A stretch of DNA of 64,000 nucleotides. Origin: Prauserella flavalba. Its GTDB lineage: Bacteria; Actinomycetota; Actinomycetes; Mycobacteriales; Pseudonocardiaceae. The position numbers were made by a program, and so were the translations under genes. The DNA lies in assembly GCF_003202235.1 (NCBI RefSeq), contig NZ_MASU01000001.1, positions 310,001-374,000 of the forward strand. Reading direction: 5' to 3'. Of the stretch, positions 9,028 through 18,416 are shown in pieces. Positions within the stretch are counted from its first letter, which is position 1; the number at the start of each line of letters is the position of its first letter. The notes beneath the pieces are model-generated. The model ran no database searches and was not told the origin of the DNA. It saw only the letters and a list, made by a program, of their open reading frames with translations.

Positions 9028-9599
9028 GCGTACCAGCTCCCCACTATGGATTCGAGATCGGCGGCCAGCCGTTCGGTCAGCTCCCCGCGAGGGCGGATCG
9101 ACCAGTCGATCGCCGCCCCGTTGACCGTGGCCAGCAACGTGCGCGCGGCGACGTCCGGTCCTGGCCCGCGCCAGCCGGTGTCCATCGCACGGATGACGAG
9201 GGCGCGCAGTTCGACCTCCATCGCCGCGTAGTGCTCACCCAGCAGCGCGCGCAGTTCCTCGTCGGCGAGGTCGGCTGCGAGCTGGCCGAGGCTGTTGGCC
9301 GCCGCGGTGGCGTCCCCGAGTCCCGCGTAGACGGTCACGAGCGCGTCGAGCAGCGCCTCCCTCGGCTCCGGCGCGGCCGCCGCGACGTCCCGGATTCGGG
9401 TGACGGCCTCGGCCCTTCCCACCGTGCTCAGCGCCTTGAGCAGGCCCTTCTTGGAGCCGAAGCGCTGCGCCACGCTGCCGACGGCGACCCCGGCCTCCTT
9501 GGCCACCTGGGCCAGGGTGAATCCGGGCCCGACCTTGCTGATCACCGCACCGGTCGCCGAAAGCAGCCGTTCGTCGCTGATGCTCCTCGGTCGCGCCAC
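9024..9599 (-). CDS. TetR-family transcriptional regulator
   Basis: The product has 191 residues. The N-terminal helix-turn-helix reads FTLAQVAKEAGVAVGSVAQRFGSKKGLLKAL, followed by a divergent ligand-binding domain. GTG 9599 (VARPRSISDERLL) is preferred over the upstream ATG at 9623 because the latter would put the operator-like palindrome at 9604-9627 inside the gene. It is operonic with the SDR gene (4-nt overlap). It is likely an autorepressor that also controls the SDR; the inducer is unknown. Confidence 0.85.
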   Translation of the reverse strand: MARPRSISDERLLSATGAVISKVGPGFTLAQVAKEAGVAVGSVAQRFGSKKGLLKALSTVGRAEAVTRIRDVAAAAPEPREALLDALVTVYAGLGDATAAANSLGQLAADLADEELRALLGEHYAAMEVELRALVIRAMDTGWRGPGPDVAARTLLATVNGAAIDWSIRPRGELTERLAADLESIVGSWYA

Positions 9600-9603
9600 G
9601 CCA

Positions 9604-9627
9604 GTTATTGAACCACAGTTCATTAAC
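9604..9627. promoter_or_regulatory. Candidate TetR operator
   Basis: An inverted repeat, GTTATTGAAC (9604-9613) and GTTCATTAAC (9618-9627), has 9 of 10 positions complementary and a 4-nt CACA spacer. It is AT-rich in a GC-rich neighbourhood and lies immediately before the preferred tetR start, the usual place for TetR autoregulation. Confidence 0.6.
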
Positions 9628-9864
9628 CCTCGCCAGGTAGATCAGGGACAAGTCAGGGTCATCACGGATCGGCAAGGGGTACCGCGGTCCGCCAAGCTAC
9701 GACCACAGGCGAACCGCAGTTCGGTCTCGAGGATGACGCGCGAAGGGGTCGCCATCGGAAACGATGGTGTCAACGTCGGCAGACCGGCAACGGGGAAACG
9801 CCACGCACGCCACGAACACCAAGCAAGCGTCATTGCGGCGCATCGGCCGCACCAGGAGGACATG

Positions 9865-10806
9865 ATGATCGAGGCACAGGGCCTCACCAAGCGGTACGGC
9901 AAGACGCTCGCGGTCGACGACCTGTCGTTCAGCGTCACGCCCGGCAAGGTCACCGGCTTCCTCGGCCCCAACGGCGCGGGCAAGTCGACGACGATGCGCA
10001 TGATCCTCGGTCTGGACAACCCGACCGAGGGCCAGGTGCGCATCGGCGGCAAGCGCTACCACGAACTGCACCATCCACTCCGGACCGTCGGCGCACTCCT
10101 CGACGCGAAGTGGGTGCACCCCAACCGCTCGGCGAGGGCACACCTCGCGTGGATGGCGAAGTCCAACAAGATCTCGCCGCGTCGCGTTGACGAGGTACTG
10201 GAGACCGTTGGCCTGAGCGCCGTCGCGAACAAGCGCGCGGGCGGCTTCTCGCTCGGCATGTCGCAGCGCCTCGGCATCGCCGCCGCGCTGCTGGGCGACC
10301 CCGAGGTGCTGCTCTTCGACGAACCGGTGAACGGCCTCGACCCCGAGGGCATCCTCTGGATCCGCAAGTTCATGCACCGGCTCGCCGAGGAGGGCCGCAC
10401 GGTCTTCGTGTCGAGCCACCTGCTCTCCGAGATGGCGCTCACCGCGAGTGAGCTGGTGGTGATCGGCAAGGGCAAGCTGATCTCGCAGAGCAGCACCGAC
10501 GACTTCGTCGCCCGCGCCAGCGAGAACAGCGTGAAGGTGCGCAGCCCGCAGCTCGACGTGCTGCGCGACGCGCTCACCCGCGCGAGCGCCACGGTCGCGC
10601 CCGCCGACGACGGCGTCGTGGTGTCCGGTTTGGACATCGCCAAGATCGGTGAGATCGCGATGGAGAACGGCGTCGTGCTCCACGAGCTGAGCCCTCAGCG
10701 CGGCTCGCTCGAGCAGGCGTTCATGCAGATCACCGGCGACGCCGTCGAGTACCACGCCGACCTCGAGGCCGAAGCGCAGCGGGCGCTGGCCCCCACCGCC
10801 AACTGA
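9865..10806 (+). CDS. ABC transporter ATP-binding protein
   Basis: The 313-residue cytoplasmic ATPase belongs to the DrrA/CcmA-like exporter class. It has Walker A GPNGAGKST, signature SLGMSQRLGIA (variant of LSGGQ), Walker B VLLFDEPVNGLDPEG and H-loop SSHLL. The C-terminal about 80 residues are the regulatory extension typical of this class. The second of two adjacent ATGs (9865) is chosen, since AGGAGGA at 9854-9860 is only 1 nt from the first. It is followed 31 nt later by its permease. The substrate is unknown; antibiotic or lipid export is possible. Confidence 0.9.
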   Translation: MIEAQGLTKRYGKTLAVDDLSFSVTPGKVTGFLGPNGAGKSTTMRMILGLDNPTEGQVRIGGKRYHELHHPLRTVGALLDAKWVHPNRSARAHLAWMAKSNKISPRRVDEVLETVGLSAVANKRAGGFSLGMSQRLGIAAALLGDPEVLLFDEPVNGLDPEGILWIRKFMHRLAEEGRTVFVSSHLLSEMALTASELVVIGKGKLISQSSTDDFVARASENSVKVRSPQLDVLRDALTRASATVAPADDGVVVSGLDIAKIGEIAMENGVVLHELSPQRGSLEQAFMQITGDAVEYHADLEAEAQRALAPTAN

Positions 10807-10837
10807 CGAGCCACCACCGAAACCGAGGAAACCTACG

Positions 10838-11605
10838 ATGACTCTGCTCGCAGTCGAACGCATCAAGCTGCTGTCCACGCGGTCGCCGTGGTGGTGCGCG
10901 CTCGTCGCGCTCGTGGTGACCGCCGGGTTCACCGCACTCGTCGTCGGCAACGCCGACGAGCAGTTCCCGGCCACCGTCGCCACCACCCAGTTCGGGTACA
11001 GCTTCGGACTCGCCGTGATCATGGTGCTGGCCGCGCTCGCCGTCACCACCGAGTACCGCTTCGGCACCATCCGCACCACGTTCCAGGCCATCCCGAACCG
11101 CGGCTCGGCGCTGCTCGCCAAGACCACGGTCATCGCCGCGCTGTCGCTCGTGATCGGCGAGGTCACCGCGTTCGTGTGCTGGGGCCTCTCGACGCTGCTC
11201 CAGCCCAACGCCGACCTTGCCCTCAACAGCACCGCCGACTGGATCAACGTCGCGGGCGTCGGCGTGGTCTACGCGGTCGCCGCCGTGATCGCCGTGGCCG
11301 TCGGCATCCTGGTGCGGCACAGCGCGGGCGCCATCTCGCTGCTGATGATCTACAGCCTCGCCGTGGAGAGCCTCATCCAGCTCATTCCGAGCATCGGTGA
11401 CGACATCTACGAATGGCTGCCGTTCAACGTCGCCAACAAGTTCCTCATGGGCGACGGCGGCTCCAACTCGGGCAGGGCCGCCGACGCGGGCATGCCGCTC
11501 TCGACGAGCCCGCTCAGCCCCGGCTGGGCGCTGGCCTACTTCGCAGCCTTCGCGGCGGTACTGCTGGCCATCGCGATCACCACCGCGAAGAAGCGGGACG
11601 CCTGA
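10838..11605 (+). CDS. ABC-2 type transporter permease
   Basis: The 255-residue membrane protein has about six hydrophobic spans (around residues 20-38, 55-70, 95-115, 140-158, 165-185 and 233-250). The EYRFGTIRTTFQAIPNR segment after span 2 is typical of ABC-2 permeases in actinobacteria. GAGGAAA precedes the ATG. It pairs with the ATPase at 9865 and closes the operon, with a strong hairpin terminator 78 nt downstream. Confidence 0.87.
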   Translation: MTLLAVERIKLLSTRSPWWCALVALVVTAGFTALVVGNADEQFPATVATTQFGYSFGLAVIMVLAALAVTTEYRFGTIRTTFQAIPNRGSALLAKTTVIAALSLVIGEVTAFVCWGLSTLLQPNADLALNSTADWINVAGVGVVYAVAAVIAVAVGILVRHSAGAISLLMIYSLAVESLIQLIPSIGDDIYEWLPFNVANKFLMGDGGSNSGRAADAGMPLSTSPLSPGWALAYFAAFAAVLLAIAITTAKKRDA

Positions 11606-11683
11606 GCGGCAAGGACCACCACAGGGGAACATCCGGACTCGGCCGCGATTCGGGGGCGGCGGGATCGGATACGGGGAGAAAAG

Positions 11684-11725
11684 AAGAGGCTCGGACCGCG
11701 AATTCGGGGGCGGTCCGAGCCTCTT
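11684..11725 (+). terminator. Intrinsic terminator after the ABC exporter operon
   Basis: A 15-bp perfect stem, AAGAGGCTCGGACCG (11684-11698) with 11711-11725, and a 12-nt loop, followed by TTCTCGTG. It lies between the permease stop and the next gene. Confidence 0.75.
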
Positions 11726-11847
11726 TCTCGTGTGCGCCTGATTAAGAGCCGGTTAACTCTCTGTGAGGACGCCCACTGGCCGCGCAAAAACGCGTCGGCG
11801 CAGGGGATATTGGGTATCACCCGTCAGGACTTCCACGGAGGTGACCC

Positions 11848-12375
11848 TTGACGGTGACAGAGATTCCCCGCCTGGAGCCGATGCCCGAGCTGGAATGGGC
11901 TCGCGCCATCGAACTGCCCCGCGACGCCGCGTCCGCGACGACCCCGGCCGAACTGCGCACAGCCTGGATACATCGCGCCCCCGAGGACCAGGTGCTCGCG
12001 CTGTTCCGCGCCGCCTGCGCCCCCGGGGAGCCGGTTCCGTCGCCGTGGTGGCTGCGTGCCGTCGCGGCGGGGACCCTCGGCCACCGGGAGGACGGCTTCC
12101 GCATCGAGGACCGCATCGACAAGCTGCTCAGCAGGCGTCCCGGCTGGGAGTACGTGCCGTGGGCCGCCGACGGCGAGTCCGGCTACTGGGAGTTCATGCC
12201 GTCGGAGGGCGGGCGCGCGGGTCACCGCATCCCCACCACGATCCTGCCCACCGAACGTCACCCCGGCTGGATCGACGTGCTGCCCGCCCACAGCCTCACC
12301 ACGCCCGAGCCGATCGCGGTCGCGGGTCTCGCCGGGCTGCGCGCACGGCTGGGGGAGTTCGAAGCGGTGCGCTGA
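11848..12375 (+). CDS. Hypothetical protein, 175 residues
   Basis: A soluble protein of unknown family. It is rich in Trp and Pro (WIHRAPEDQ, SPWWLRAV, GWEYVPWA, GYWEFMPSEG, HPGWIDVLPAH), with no signal peptide or membrane span. The TTG start at 11848 is chosen because GGAGGTGA (11837-11844), a full anti-SD match, lies at the right distance; the GTG two codons later would be too far. It lies 46 nt upstream of trmB and may be co-transcribed with it. Confidence 0.75.
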   Translation: MTVTEIPRLEPMPELEWARAIELPRDAASATTPAELRTAWIHRAPEDQVLALFRAACAPGEPVPSPWWLRAVAAGTLGHREDGFRIEDRIDKLLSRRPGWEYVPWAADGESGYWEFMPSEGGRAGHRIPTTILPTERHPGWIDVLPAHSLTTPEPIAVAGLAGLRARLGEFEAVR

Positions 12376-12421
12376 GCCGCGGCTATCGTGCCTGCTCGTG
12401 GAGAGCGAGCAGGAGCCGAGG

Positions 12422-13096
12422 ATGCGTAGCGTCGTCAGCTACGTCAAGCGCGGCGGGCGGATGACGGTCGGGCAGCAGCGCGCGTGGGACACCAGGTGGC
12501 CCGAGCTGGGCCGCACGGTGTCCGAGCTGCCGCCGGGCCCGATCGACTTCGCCGCGTGGTTCGGCAGGCCCGCTCCCGTGATCCTCGAGATCGGTTCCGG
12601 CATGGGGGAGACCACCTCCCAGCTCGCCGCGGCCTCGCCCGAGGTGAACTACGTCGCCGTGGAGGTCTACGAGGCCGGTCTCGGGCAGCTCATGCTGCGC
12701 GCCGAGCGACTCGGGGTGGTGAACCTGCGGCTGCTGCACGGCGACGCGGTGCCGCTGCTGACCGAGCACGTCGCGAAGGAGTCCCTGGCGGGCGTGCGCA
12801 TCTTCTTTCCGGACCCGTGGCCGAAGAAGCGGCACCACAAGCGGCGGCTGGTGCAGCCGGACTTCGTGGCGCTGGTGGCGTCGCGGCTGGCGTCGGGCGG
12901 CACGCTGCACCTGGCCACAGACTGGGAGAACTACGCCGAGCAGATGCTGGAGGTGTGTGGCGGCGAGCCGACGCTGCGCAACCGGTTCGACGGCTGGGCG
13001 CCGAGGCCGGAGTGGCGGCCGGTGACGAAGTTCGAGCAGCGCGCCGAGGAGGAGGGGCGCGTGAGCAGGGACCTCATCTTCGAGAAGCTGCCGTGA
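12422..13096 (+). CDS. trmB: tRNA (guanine-N7-)-methyltransferase
   Basis: Methylates G46 of the tRNA variable loop using S-adenosylmethionine. SAM-binding motif EIGSGMGETT is near residue 52. The family signature FFPDPWPKKRHHKRR is complete, and TDWENYAEQML near the C-terminus is also characteristic. ATG 12422 (MRSVVSYVKRGG) has AGGAG 6 nt upstream. A GTG at 12398, 8 nt after TATCGT, could be a leaderless start adding 8 residues. The stop overlaps the marR start by 4 nt. Confidence 0.94.
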   Translation: MRSVVSYVKRGGRMTVGQQRAWDTRWPELGRTVSELPPGPIDFAAWFGRPAPVILEIGSGMGETTSQLAAASPEVNYVAVEVYEAGLGQLMLRAERLGVVNLRLLHGDAVPLLTEHVAKESLAGVRIFFPDPWPKKRHHKRRLVQPDFVALVASRLASGGTLHLATDWENYAEQMLEVCGGEPTLRNRFDGWAPRPEWRPVTKFEQRAEEEGRVSRDLIFEKLP

Positions 13097-13530
13097 CCGA
13101 CGATTCGGTGCGCACGGCGTACCTGGTCAAACGGCTGGAGCAGGCCGTGCGCGGGCACCTGGAGGCGGTGCTGCGGCCGCACGGCCTCACCACCGCCCAG
13201 TACACGGCGCTCACCACGCTGCGGACGCAGCCGGGTCAGTCGTCCGCGCAGCTGGCGCGGCACTCGTTCGTCAGCGCGCAGACCATGCAGGAGCTGGTGA
13301 CGAGCCTGCAACGGCGGGGGCTGGTCGAGAAGGCGCCCGCGCCCCGCAACCGGCGGGTCCTGCACATCAGCCTGACCGACCAGGGTGAGGCGGCGCTGCG
13401 CGAGCTGGACGACGAGGTGGACGCCCTCGAACGCGAGATGCTCGCCGACCTCGACGCCCAGCAGACCGCCGCCTTCCGCGCCGCCCTCCGCGCCTGCTCC
13501 CGCCGCCTCACCCATTCGCAAGCATGCTGA
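13093..13530 (+). CDS. MarR-family transcriptional regulator
   Basis: The 145-residue winged-helix regulator has a recognition region SSAQLARHSFVSAQTMQELVTSLQRRGLVEK and wing APRNRRVLHISLTDQGE. GTG 13093 overlaps the trmB stop (GTGA), so it is translationally coupled to a tRNA methylase, an unusual partner. The convergent neighbour is an FtsX-type exporter, a possible but unproven target. The gene ends just before a 25-bp palindrome. Confidence 0.87.
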   Translation: MTDDSVRTAYLVKRLEQAVRGHLEAVLRPHGLTTAQYTALTTLRTQPGQSSAQLARHSFVSAQTMQELVTSLQRRGLVEKAPAPRNRRVLHISLTDQGEAALRELDDEVDALEREMLADLDAQQTAAFRAALRACSRRLTHSQAC

Positions 13531-13531
13531 C

Positions 13532-13586
13532 GGCCCCCAAGGCCACCTTTGTTGCGTTGAGCGCAACAAAGGTGGCCTTGGGGGCC
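13532..13586. repeat. Palindromic repeat, copy 1 (convergent junction)
   Basis: A perfect 25-bp stem (13532-13556 with 13562-13586) around the loop TTGAG. The outer arm starts GGCCCCCAAGGCCACC and the tip is GCG/CGC. It fills most of the gap between convergent marR and the ABC permease. It is near-identical to copy 2 at 20863 and related to copies at 27099 and 55639. It may act as a bidirectional terminator. Confidence 0.85.
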
Positions 13587-13597
13587 GATTGGTCACC

Positions 13598-15832
13598 TCA
13601 TTCGTCGGCGAGGGGTTCCGCGCGGACCCGGTTGAGGGCGGGGCGGCAGACCGACGCGGCGAGCACCGCCACCCCGGCTCCGAGCACCACCGGCGCCGCG
13701 ATCCACGGGGTCAGCACCACCGAGGCGTCCTCCTCGACGAGGCTGTAGAGCCCGATCGCCACCAGGACCCCGACGACACCGGCTCCGATCGTGGCGACCA
13801 ACGCGGGCATCGCGGCCTCCGTGCGCAACGCCCTCGCCAGCACCCGCACCGGCGTGCCCGCCGCGATGAGCGCCCCGAACGTGCGGCGCCGGTCCATCAC
13901 CGAGCCCGCCGTCGCGATCGCCGCGCTGCAACCGCTCAGCACGGCGGCCGCCACGAGCCCGATGACGGTGACCCTGCGCAGGTCGGAGAGCTGCGTCTGC
14001 TGGTCCCCGATGCGCATCTCCCGGCTTTCGATCTGCGCTCCGCCCGCCGCGGCGGCCAGCGCCGTGCGCACAACCTCGCGGTTCGCCGGCGTCGTCGGCA
14101 CAGCCACCGTCACCTCGGACACCGAGACCCCCTCGGGCACCACGGCCGGGTCGATGATCGCCGTGCTGTACATGTCCTCGCCGGTCACCTCGAACGGGCG
14201 CACGGGCGTGTTCGCCGGGAGGGGCGCCCCCTGCGTGCCCCACTCAGCGCTCACCGTGACACCGTTCAGCTCCATCGGGTACTCGCTGTAGATCCCCGGC
14301 GTGCCCGCGCACGCGCCTCGCAGGTCGAGCCGCAGCAGCCCCTCCGCGCGCTCGCAGTCGAGCACCAGCGCCTGCTGTCCCGAGTTCTCGCCCTTGGCCA
14401 GCACCACCTCGCCAATGCCGATGGCCCGCTCCCGTTGGCCGTAGCGCTCCAGCGTCGCGTTGGTCTCCGCCACGATCCGCTCGGCGCGAGCGGCGTCGGT
14501 CGGCACGTACAGCACGGAGTCCTGGAACGGGGAGCTCGACCCGGCCATCGACTCGAAGGACGGCATGAGCGTCAGCGCCATCGAGCCCGTGAACACCGCG
14601 AGCACGACCCCGGCCGACGCGCGGTAGGCGCCCTTCGGGTCGTCCCGCAGCCGCCGCCCGGCCAGCAGCACCGACGGCCTGCGCCAGATTCGCCCGAAGA
14701 TGCCGCCGATCGCCGACGTCACCCACGGGCCGACGAGCGCGGCCGAGGCGATGATGAGTGCCAGGCCGAGGAGCACGAGCAGCATGCCAAGCTGATCCTC
14801 CGCGGTCGAGACGACGACGGCGAAGAACAGTCCCGCGAGCGGCAGCGACAGCAGCCGCCACCAGTGCAGCGGCTTCCGCTGGTGCGAGCCGGTGGCGCCC
14901 AGCGGCGTCCACATCACCCTGCGCAGGCCCAGCACCGCGGCGAGCAGCACGAGGGCCGGCATCAGCAGCACGATCGGGATGGCGACGCCCAGCGGCAGCT
15001 GGAAGTCCGACGCCTGCCACGTGCCGCCGTCCCACGGCACGAACGTCGCGAGCATGTGCAGCAGCGGGCTGGCCGCGGCACCGAGGAGCGCACCGCCGAC
15101 GGCCGCGATCGCCGTCTCCGCGGCGACCATCGAGATCACCTGCTGCGGGGTGGCACCGGCCAGCCGCAGCGCGGCGAGCCTGCGTTCCCTGCGGGCCGCG
15201 ATGAGCCGCGCCGACGACGCCACCAGCACCAGGCTCGGCACGATCAGCACCACCACACCGACACCGGCGAGCAGCTGCAGCAGCGGATCCTGCTCCGCGC
15301 CGCCCAGCAGGAACCCGTTCTGCTCGAACGCCGTCACGGGCATGTCGTTCGCGTCGTGCCCGACGAGCGCCACCAGCTGGCCGGGGAACTTCAGCGCGTC
15401 CTCGCCGAGCGTGCCCACGACGTCACCGCCGAACCGTTCGCCCAGCTGGGAGCCCGGAAGTCCGTCGGCGAGCCTCGCCAGCTCCGGCGAGAGCAGCACC
15501 TCACCCGGACCGGGCAGCTTCTCGACGCCGGGCGGCAGTGAGATCGAACCCGGGTCGGTCAGCGGCGCGACGTCGACCCGCGTGATCTTCTGGCCGTTCG
15601 CGTAGTCCTCGCTGGAGGCAAGCGAGAGCGTGGCACGGCCGCCCTCCCCCGAACCGTAGGACGGCTCCTGCCACGTGGACCGCTCGCCGCGTGCCTCGGT
15701 GGCGAACGGGAGACTCACGAGCAACAGCACCAGCCCGGTCGCCACGGCGACGCCGAGGCCGGTGAGGATCGCCGAGGTCCGCGTGCGCCGGTCGACGCGC
15801 AGAACCCGCAGCGCGAGCCGGAAACTGTTCAT
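13598..15832 (-). CDS. FtsX-family ABC transporter permease
   Basis: The 744-residue membrane protein has the MacB/FtsX architecture. There is an N-terminal span (about 20-42), a large extracellular domain (45-185), and three spans with the cytoplasmic SSARLIAARRERRLAALRLAGAT loop typical of FtsX. Central spans, a second extracellular domain and a C-terminal FtsX repeat (MDRRRTFGALIAAGTPVRVL) follow. It is encoded directly after its ATPase (4-nt overlap). Such exporters, with the adjacent two-component system, often handle cell-envelope stress or peptide antibiotics, which is an inference here. Confidence 0.88.
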   Translation of the reverse strand: MNSFRLALRVLRVDRRTRTSAILTGLGVAVATGLVLLLVSLPFATEARGERSTWQEPSYGSGEGGRATLSLASSEDYANGQKITRVDVAPLTDPGSISLPPGVEKLPGPGEVLLSPELARLADGLPGSQLGERFGGDVVGTLGEDALKFPGQLVALVGHDANDMPVTAFEQNGFLLGGAEQDPLLQLLAGVGVVVLIVPSLVLVASSARLIAARRERRLAALRLAGATPQQVISMVAAETAIAAVGGALLGAAASPLLHMLATFVPWDGGTWQASDFQLPLGVAIPIVLLMPALVLLAAVLGLRRVMWTPLGATGSHQRKPLHWWRLLSLPLAGLFFAVVVSTAEDQLGMLLVLLGLALIIASAALVGPWVTSAIGGIFGRIWRRPSVLLAGRRLRDDPKGAYRASAGVVLAVFTGSMALTLMPSFESMAGSSSPFQDSVLYVPTDAARAERIVAETNATLERYGQRERAIGIGEVVLAKGENSGQQALVLDCERAEGLLRLDLRGACAGTPGIYSEYPMELNGVTVSAEWGTQGAPLPANTPVRPFEVTGEDMYSTAIIDPAVVPEGVSVSEVTVAVPTTPANREVVRTALAAAAGGAQIESREMRIGDQQTQLSDLRRVTVIGLVAAAVLSGCSAAIATAGSVMDRRRTFGALIAAGTPVRVLARALRTEAAMPALVATIGAGVVGVLVAIGLYSLVEEDASVVLTPWIAAPVVLGAGVAVLAASVCRPALNRVRAEPLADE

Positions 15833-16551
15833 GACGCCGTCACCCCGCTGGCGATGCGGCCGTCGCGAATGGTCACCATGCGCGGCACCGACTCGGCGAG
15901 GTCGCGGTCGTGGGTCACGATCACCACGGCGGCCCCGTTCTCGGCGGCCGCGCCGAGCAGGGCGTTCATGGTGTCGCGGCCCGTGCGCGTGTCGAGCGCG
16001 CCGGTCGGCTCGTCGGCGAAGATCACGCTCGGCTGGTGTGCCAGCGCCCGTGCGATCGCCACGCGCTGCGCCTCGCCACCGGACAGCTCACCCGGCCTGC
16101 GCGCGCCCTTGCCCGCGAGGCCGAGCCGCTCCAGCCACTGCCGGGCGTCGGCGAGGGCCTTTCCCCGGCTCACCCCGGCGAGCAGGAGCGGCAGCGCGGC
16201 GTTCTCCTCGGCGGAGAGCTCGGCGACGAGCATCCCGGACTGGAAGACGAACCCGAACTCGGTGCGCCGCAGCTCGCTGCGCTTCGCCTCGCCGAGGTGG
16301 TCGATGCGCGTACCGCCGAGCAGCACCTCGCCGGAGTCGGCGGGCAGGATGCCCGCGAGCACGTGCAGCAGCGACGTCTTGCCGGAACCCGAGGGGCCGA
16401 CGATCGCGACGGCCTCACCCGGCTGGATGTCGATGTCCACCCCCGCCAGCGCGTACTGCGCACCGTAGCGCTTCACGAGCCCGCGGCCGGAGAGCGCGGG
16501 GCAGGTGGAGGTCGCGAGTGGACCCGGCGAGTGTGTCGTCTGTGTTGGCAT
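15829..16551 (-). CDS. ABC transporter ATP-binding protein (LolD/MacB type)
   Basis: The product has 240 residues: Walker A GPSGSGKTS, Q-loop FVFQSGML, signature ELSGGEAQRVAIARAL, Walker B VIFADEPTGALD and H-loop VTHD. This is the class that pairs with FtsX-like permeases. ATG 16551 is chosen because upstream residues are not family-like, though no clear ribosome binding site precedes it. It is the first gene of the exporter operon and divergent from the kinase at 16695; the 143-nt gap is the likely control region. Confidence 0.9.
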   Translation of the reverse strand: MPTQTTHSPGPLATSTCPALSGRGLVKRYGAQYALAGVDIDIQPGEAVAIVGPSGSGKTSLLHVLAGILPADSGEVLLGGTRIDHLGEAKRSELRRTEFGFVFQSGMLVAELSAEENAALPLLLAGVSRGKALADARQWLERLGLAGKGARRPGELSGGEAQRVAIARALAHQPSVIFADEPTGALDTRTGRDTMNALLGAAAENGAAVVIVTHDRDLAESVPRMVTIRDGRIASGVTAS

Positions 16552-16694
16552 GCACAGCAGCGTCGCGCGAACCGCGCACTCACCACTTCGGACAGACGGC
16601 CAGGACCGGGCGAACCGGCATCGGCCGATCGGCCGAGGGGACACCGGCCTGACGGCCAAGGTGCGAGCCCGCGTGGATCAATTACCTTCGCATC

Positions 16695-18416
16695 GTGTCC
16701 GTACCACCTTTCCGGCGTAAGGTCGCCGATCTGCTGCAGTGGCTGGGCCTGCCGGGGGTGGTGCTCCTCGCCGCGCTCCTCTGCGACCTGGTGATCGTCG
16801 CGGACGCGAGCCTCGACGGCTTCGGTCCCCGCGGCGTCGACCTGCTGCTCCTGCCCGGCATCCTGAGTCTGTCGGCGTGCGCGCTGTGGGGCCGGACCCA
16901 ACCGGTGGTCGCGGCGTGGGTCGGCGCGGGCGCCCTCGTCGGGAGCACGGTGCTCATCCGGCTGACCGACACCCTGCCCTACACCGCGCTGCTGCCCAAC
17001 ATCTCCTTCGCCGAGACCGTCGCGGGGCTGGAGCTGGTGTTCTTCTGCGTCCGCGCCGCGAAGGCGGGCGTCGCGTTCGCCACGACGTCGGCGATGGTGG
17101 TGGCCTGCCTGCTGGCGACGGCGGGCCGCGACTCGATCAGCTCGCGCTCCGAGCTCGTGCAGGCGCTGGTGAGCGGGTTCGTGCTGCTCACAGCCACGGT
17201 GGTGGTGGCTGTGCAGCTGCGCAAACCGGCCGCGCAGCGGGTCCGCAGCGAGCTGATGGTTCTGTTGCGCAGGCAGTGGCCGCTGGTCGGGGTGCTGGCG
17301 GCCGCCGTGTTCATGGACATCTTCATCTCGGCGTCCACCGGCGTGTTCGCGCTGGTGGTGCTGGCGACGAACGCGGTCGCCGTCGTGGCGACCGTGCTGG
17401 CCATCAAGCAGCCCGTGCGCTCGGCGCTGTGGCTGTCGGGCGTGATGTTCATGTGTGCGCTGGGCCTGGCCGCGTCGGGGGAGCGCATCGCCTACGAGAG
17501 CCTCGGCGGCTTCCCGCTCACACAGGTGCTCGCCGGGATGATCGTGGTGGTCTTCCTGGTGCGCACCGCCGCTCCGAGGCCGGCGACGTGGTCGATCGGC
17601 CTGCTCTCGCTGGTGGTGGCCTGCGGCACCGTCGCCAACACCATCCGCGACCAGGATTCCCTGCGAGCCCTCTTCGTCTCCGCGCTGCTGCTGCTCGGCA
17701 TCTCCGTGGCGACCGGCCTCTACTTCCGGGCCCGCGACTCCGAGCGCACGCAGGCGGTGGAGACCGCCGTCAACGAGGCGCAGACCGCCGAGCGGATGGC
17801 GCTGGCGCGCGAGCTGCACGACGTGGTCGCCCACCACGTCACGGGCATCGTCGTGCAGGCGCAGGCGGCGAAGCTGCTCGGCGAGAAGGACCCCCGCGTG
17901 GTGGTGGACGCGCTCGGGCAGATCGAGCACGCGGGCACCGAGGCGCTGGTGGCGATGCGCAGGCTCGTGCGCAGCATGCGTGGTGACGCACCGGCGGGCA
18001 GCAGCGAGTTCAGCGAGCAGGCCACCACCGACCTCGGCGCCGACCTGCGGAAGCTCGTCGAGGCGGGCAACCACGGCGTGCCGACGGAGACCGAGCTGGA
18101 CCTGCCCGCCGACCTGCCGCAGGAGGTCGCCCGCTCGGCGCTGCGGATCGTGCAGGAGTCGCTGACCAACGTCGGCAAGCACGCCGCCGACGCCACGCTC
18201 GCGACCGTCGCGGTGCGGGCGGTCGGGGAGGAGCTGCACGTGCGGGTGAGCGACAACGGGACGGCCGGGGCGGCCGTGCCCGGAGGCGGATACGGTTTGA
18301 TCGGCATGCGCGAGCGGGTCGACCTGTTGCACGGGCGGCTCTCCGCGGGGCCCGGCCCCGATGGTGGCTGGTTGGTCGAGGTGTGGTTGCCACTGGACGG
18401 AGACGAGACGCAGTGA
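16695..18416 (+). CDS. Sensor histidine kinase, NarL-type, multi-span
   Basis: The 573-residue kinase has a large membrane domain of about ten hydrophobic segments in residues 18-345. A phosphoacceptor helix follows, ALARELHDVVAHHVTGIV (H375), then an ATPase domain with VQESLTNVGKHA and GYGLIGMRERVDLL. The GTG at 16695 is 7 nt after TTACCT, consistent with a leaderless transcript. It is divergent from the FtsX-type exporter and coupled to its response regulator (4-nt overlap), suggesting that the pair senses the exporter's substrate or envelope damage. Confidence 0.88.
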   Translation: MSVPPFRRKVADLLQWLGLPGVVLLAALLCDLVIVADASLDGFGPRGVDLLLLPGILSLSACALWGRTQPVVAAWVGAGALVGSTVLIRLTDTLPYTALLPNISFAETVAGLELVFFCVRAAKAGVAFATTSAMVVACLLATAGRDSISSRSELVQALVSGFVLLTATVVVAVQLRKPAAQRVRSELMVLLRRQWPLVGVLAAAVFMDIFISASTGVFALVVLATNAVAVVATVLAIKQPVRSALWLSGVMFMCALGLAASGERIAYESLGGFPLTQVLAGMIVVVFLVRTAAPRPATWSIGLLSLVVACGTVANTIRDQDSLRALFVSALLLLGISVATGLYFRARDSERTQAVETAVNEAQTAERMALARELHDVVAHHVTGIVVQAQAAKLLGEKDPRVVVDALGQIEHAGTEALVAMRRLVRSMRGDAPAGSSEFSEQATTDLGADLRKLVEAGNHGVPTETELDLPADLPQEVARSALRIVQESLTNVGKHAADATLATVAVRAVGEELHVRVSDNGTAGAAVPGGGYGLIGMRERVDLLHGRLSAGPGPDGGWLVEVWLPLDGDETQ

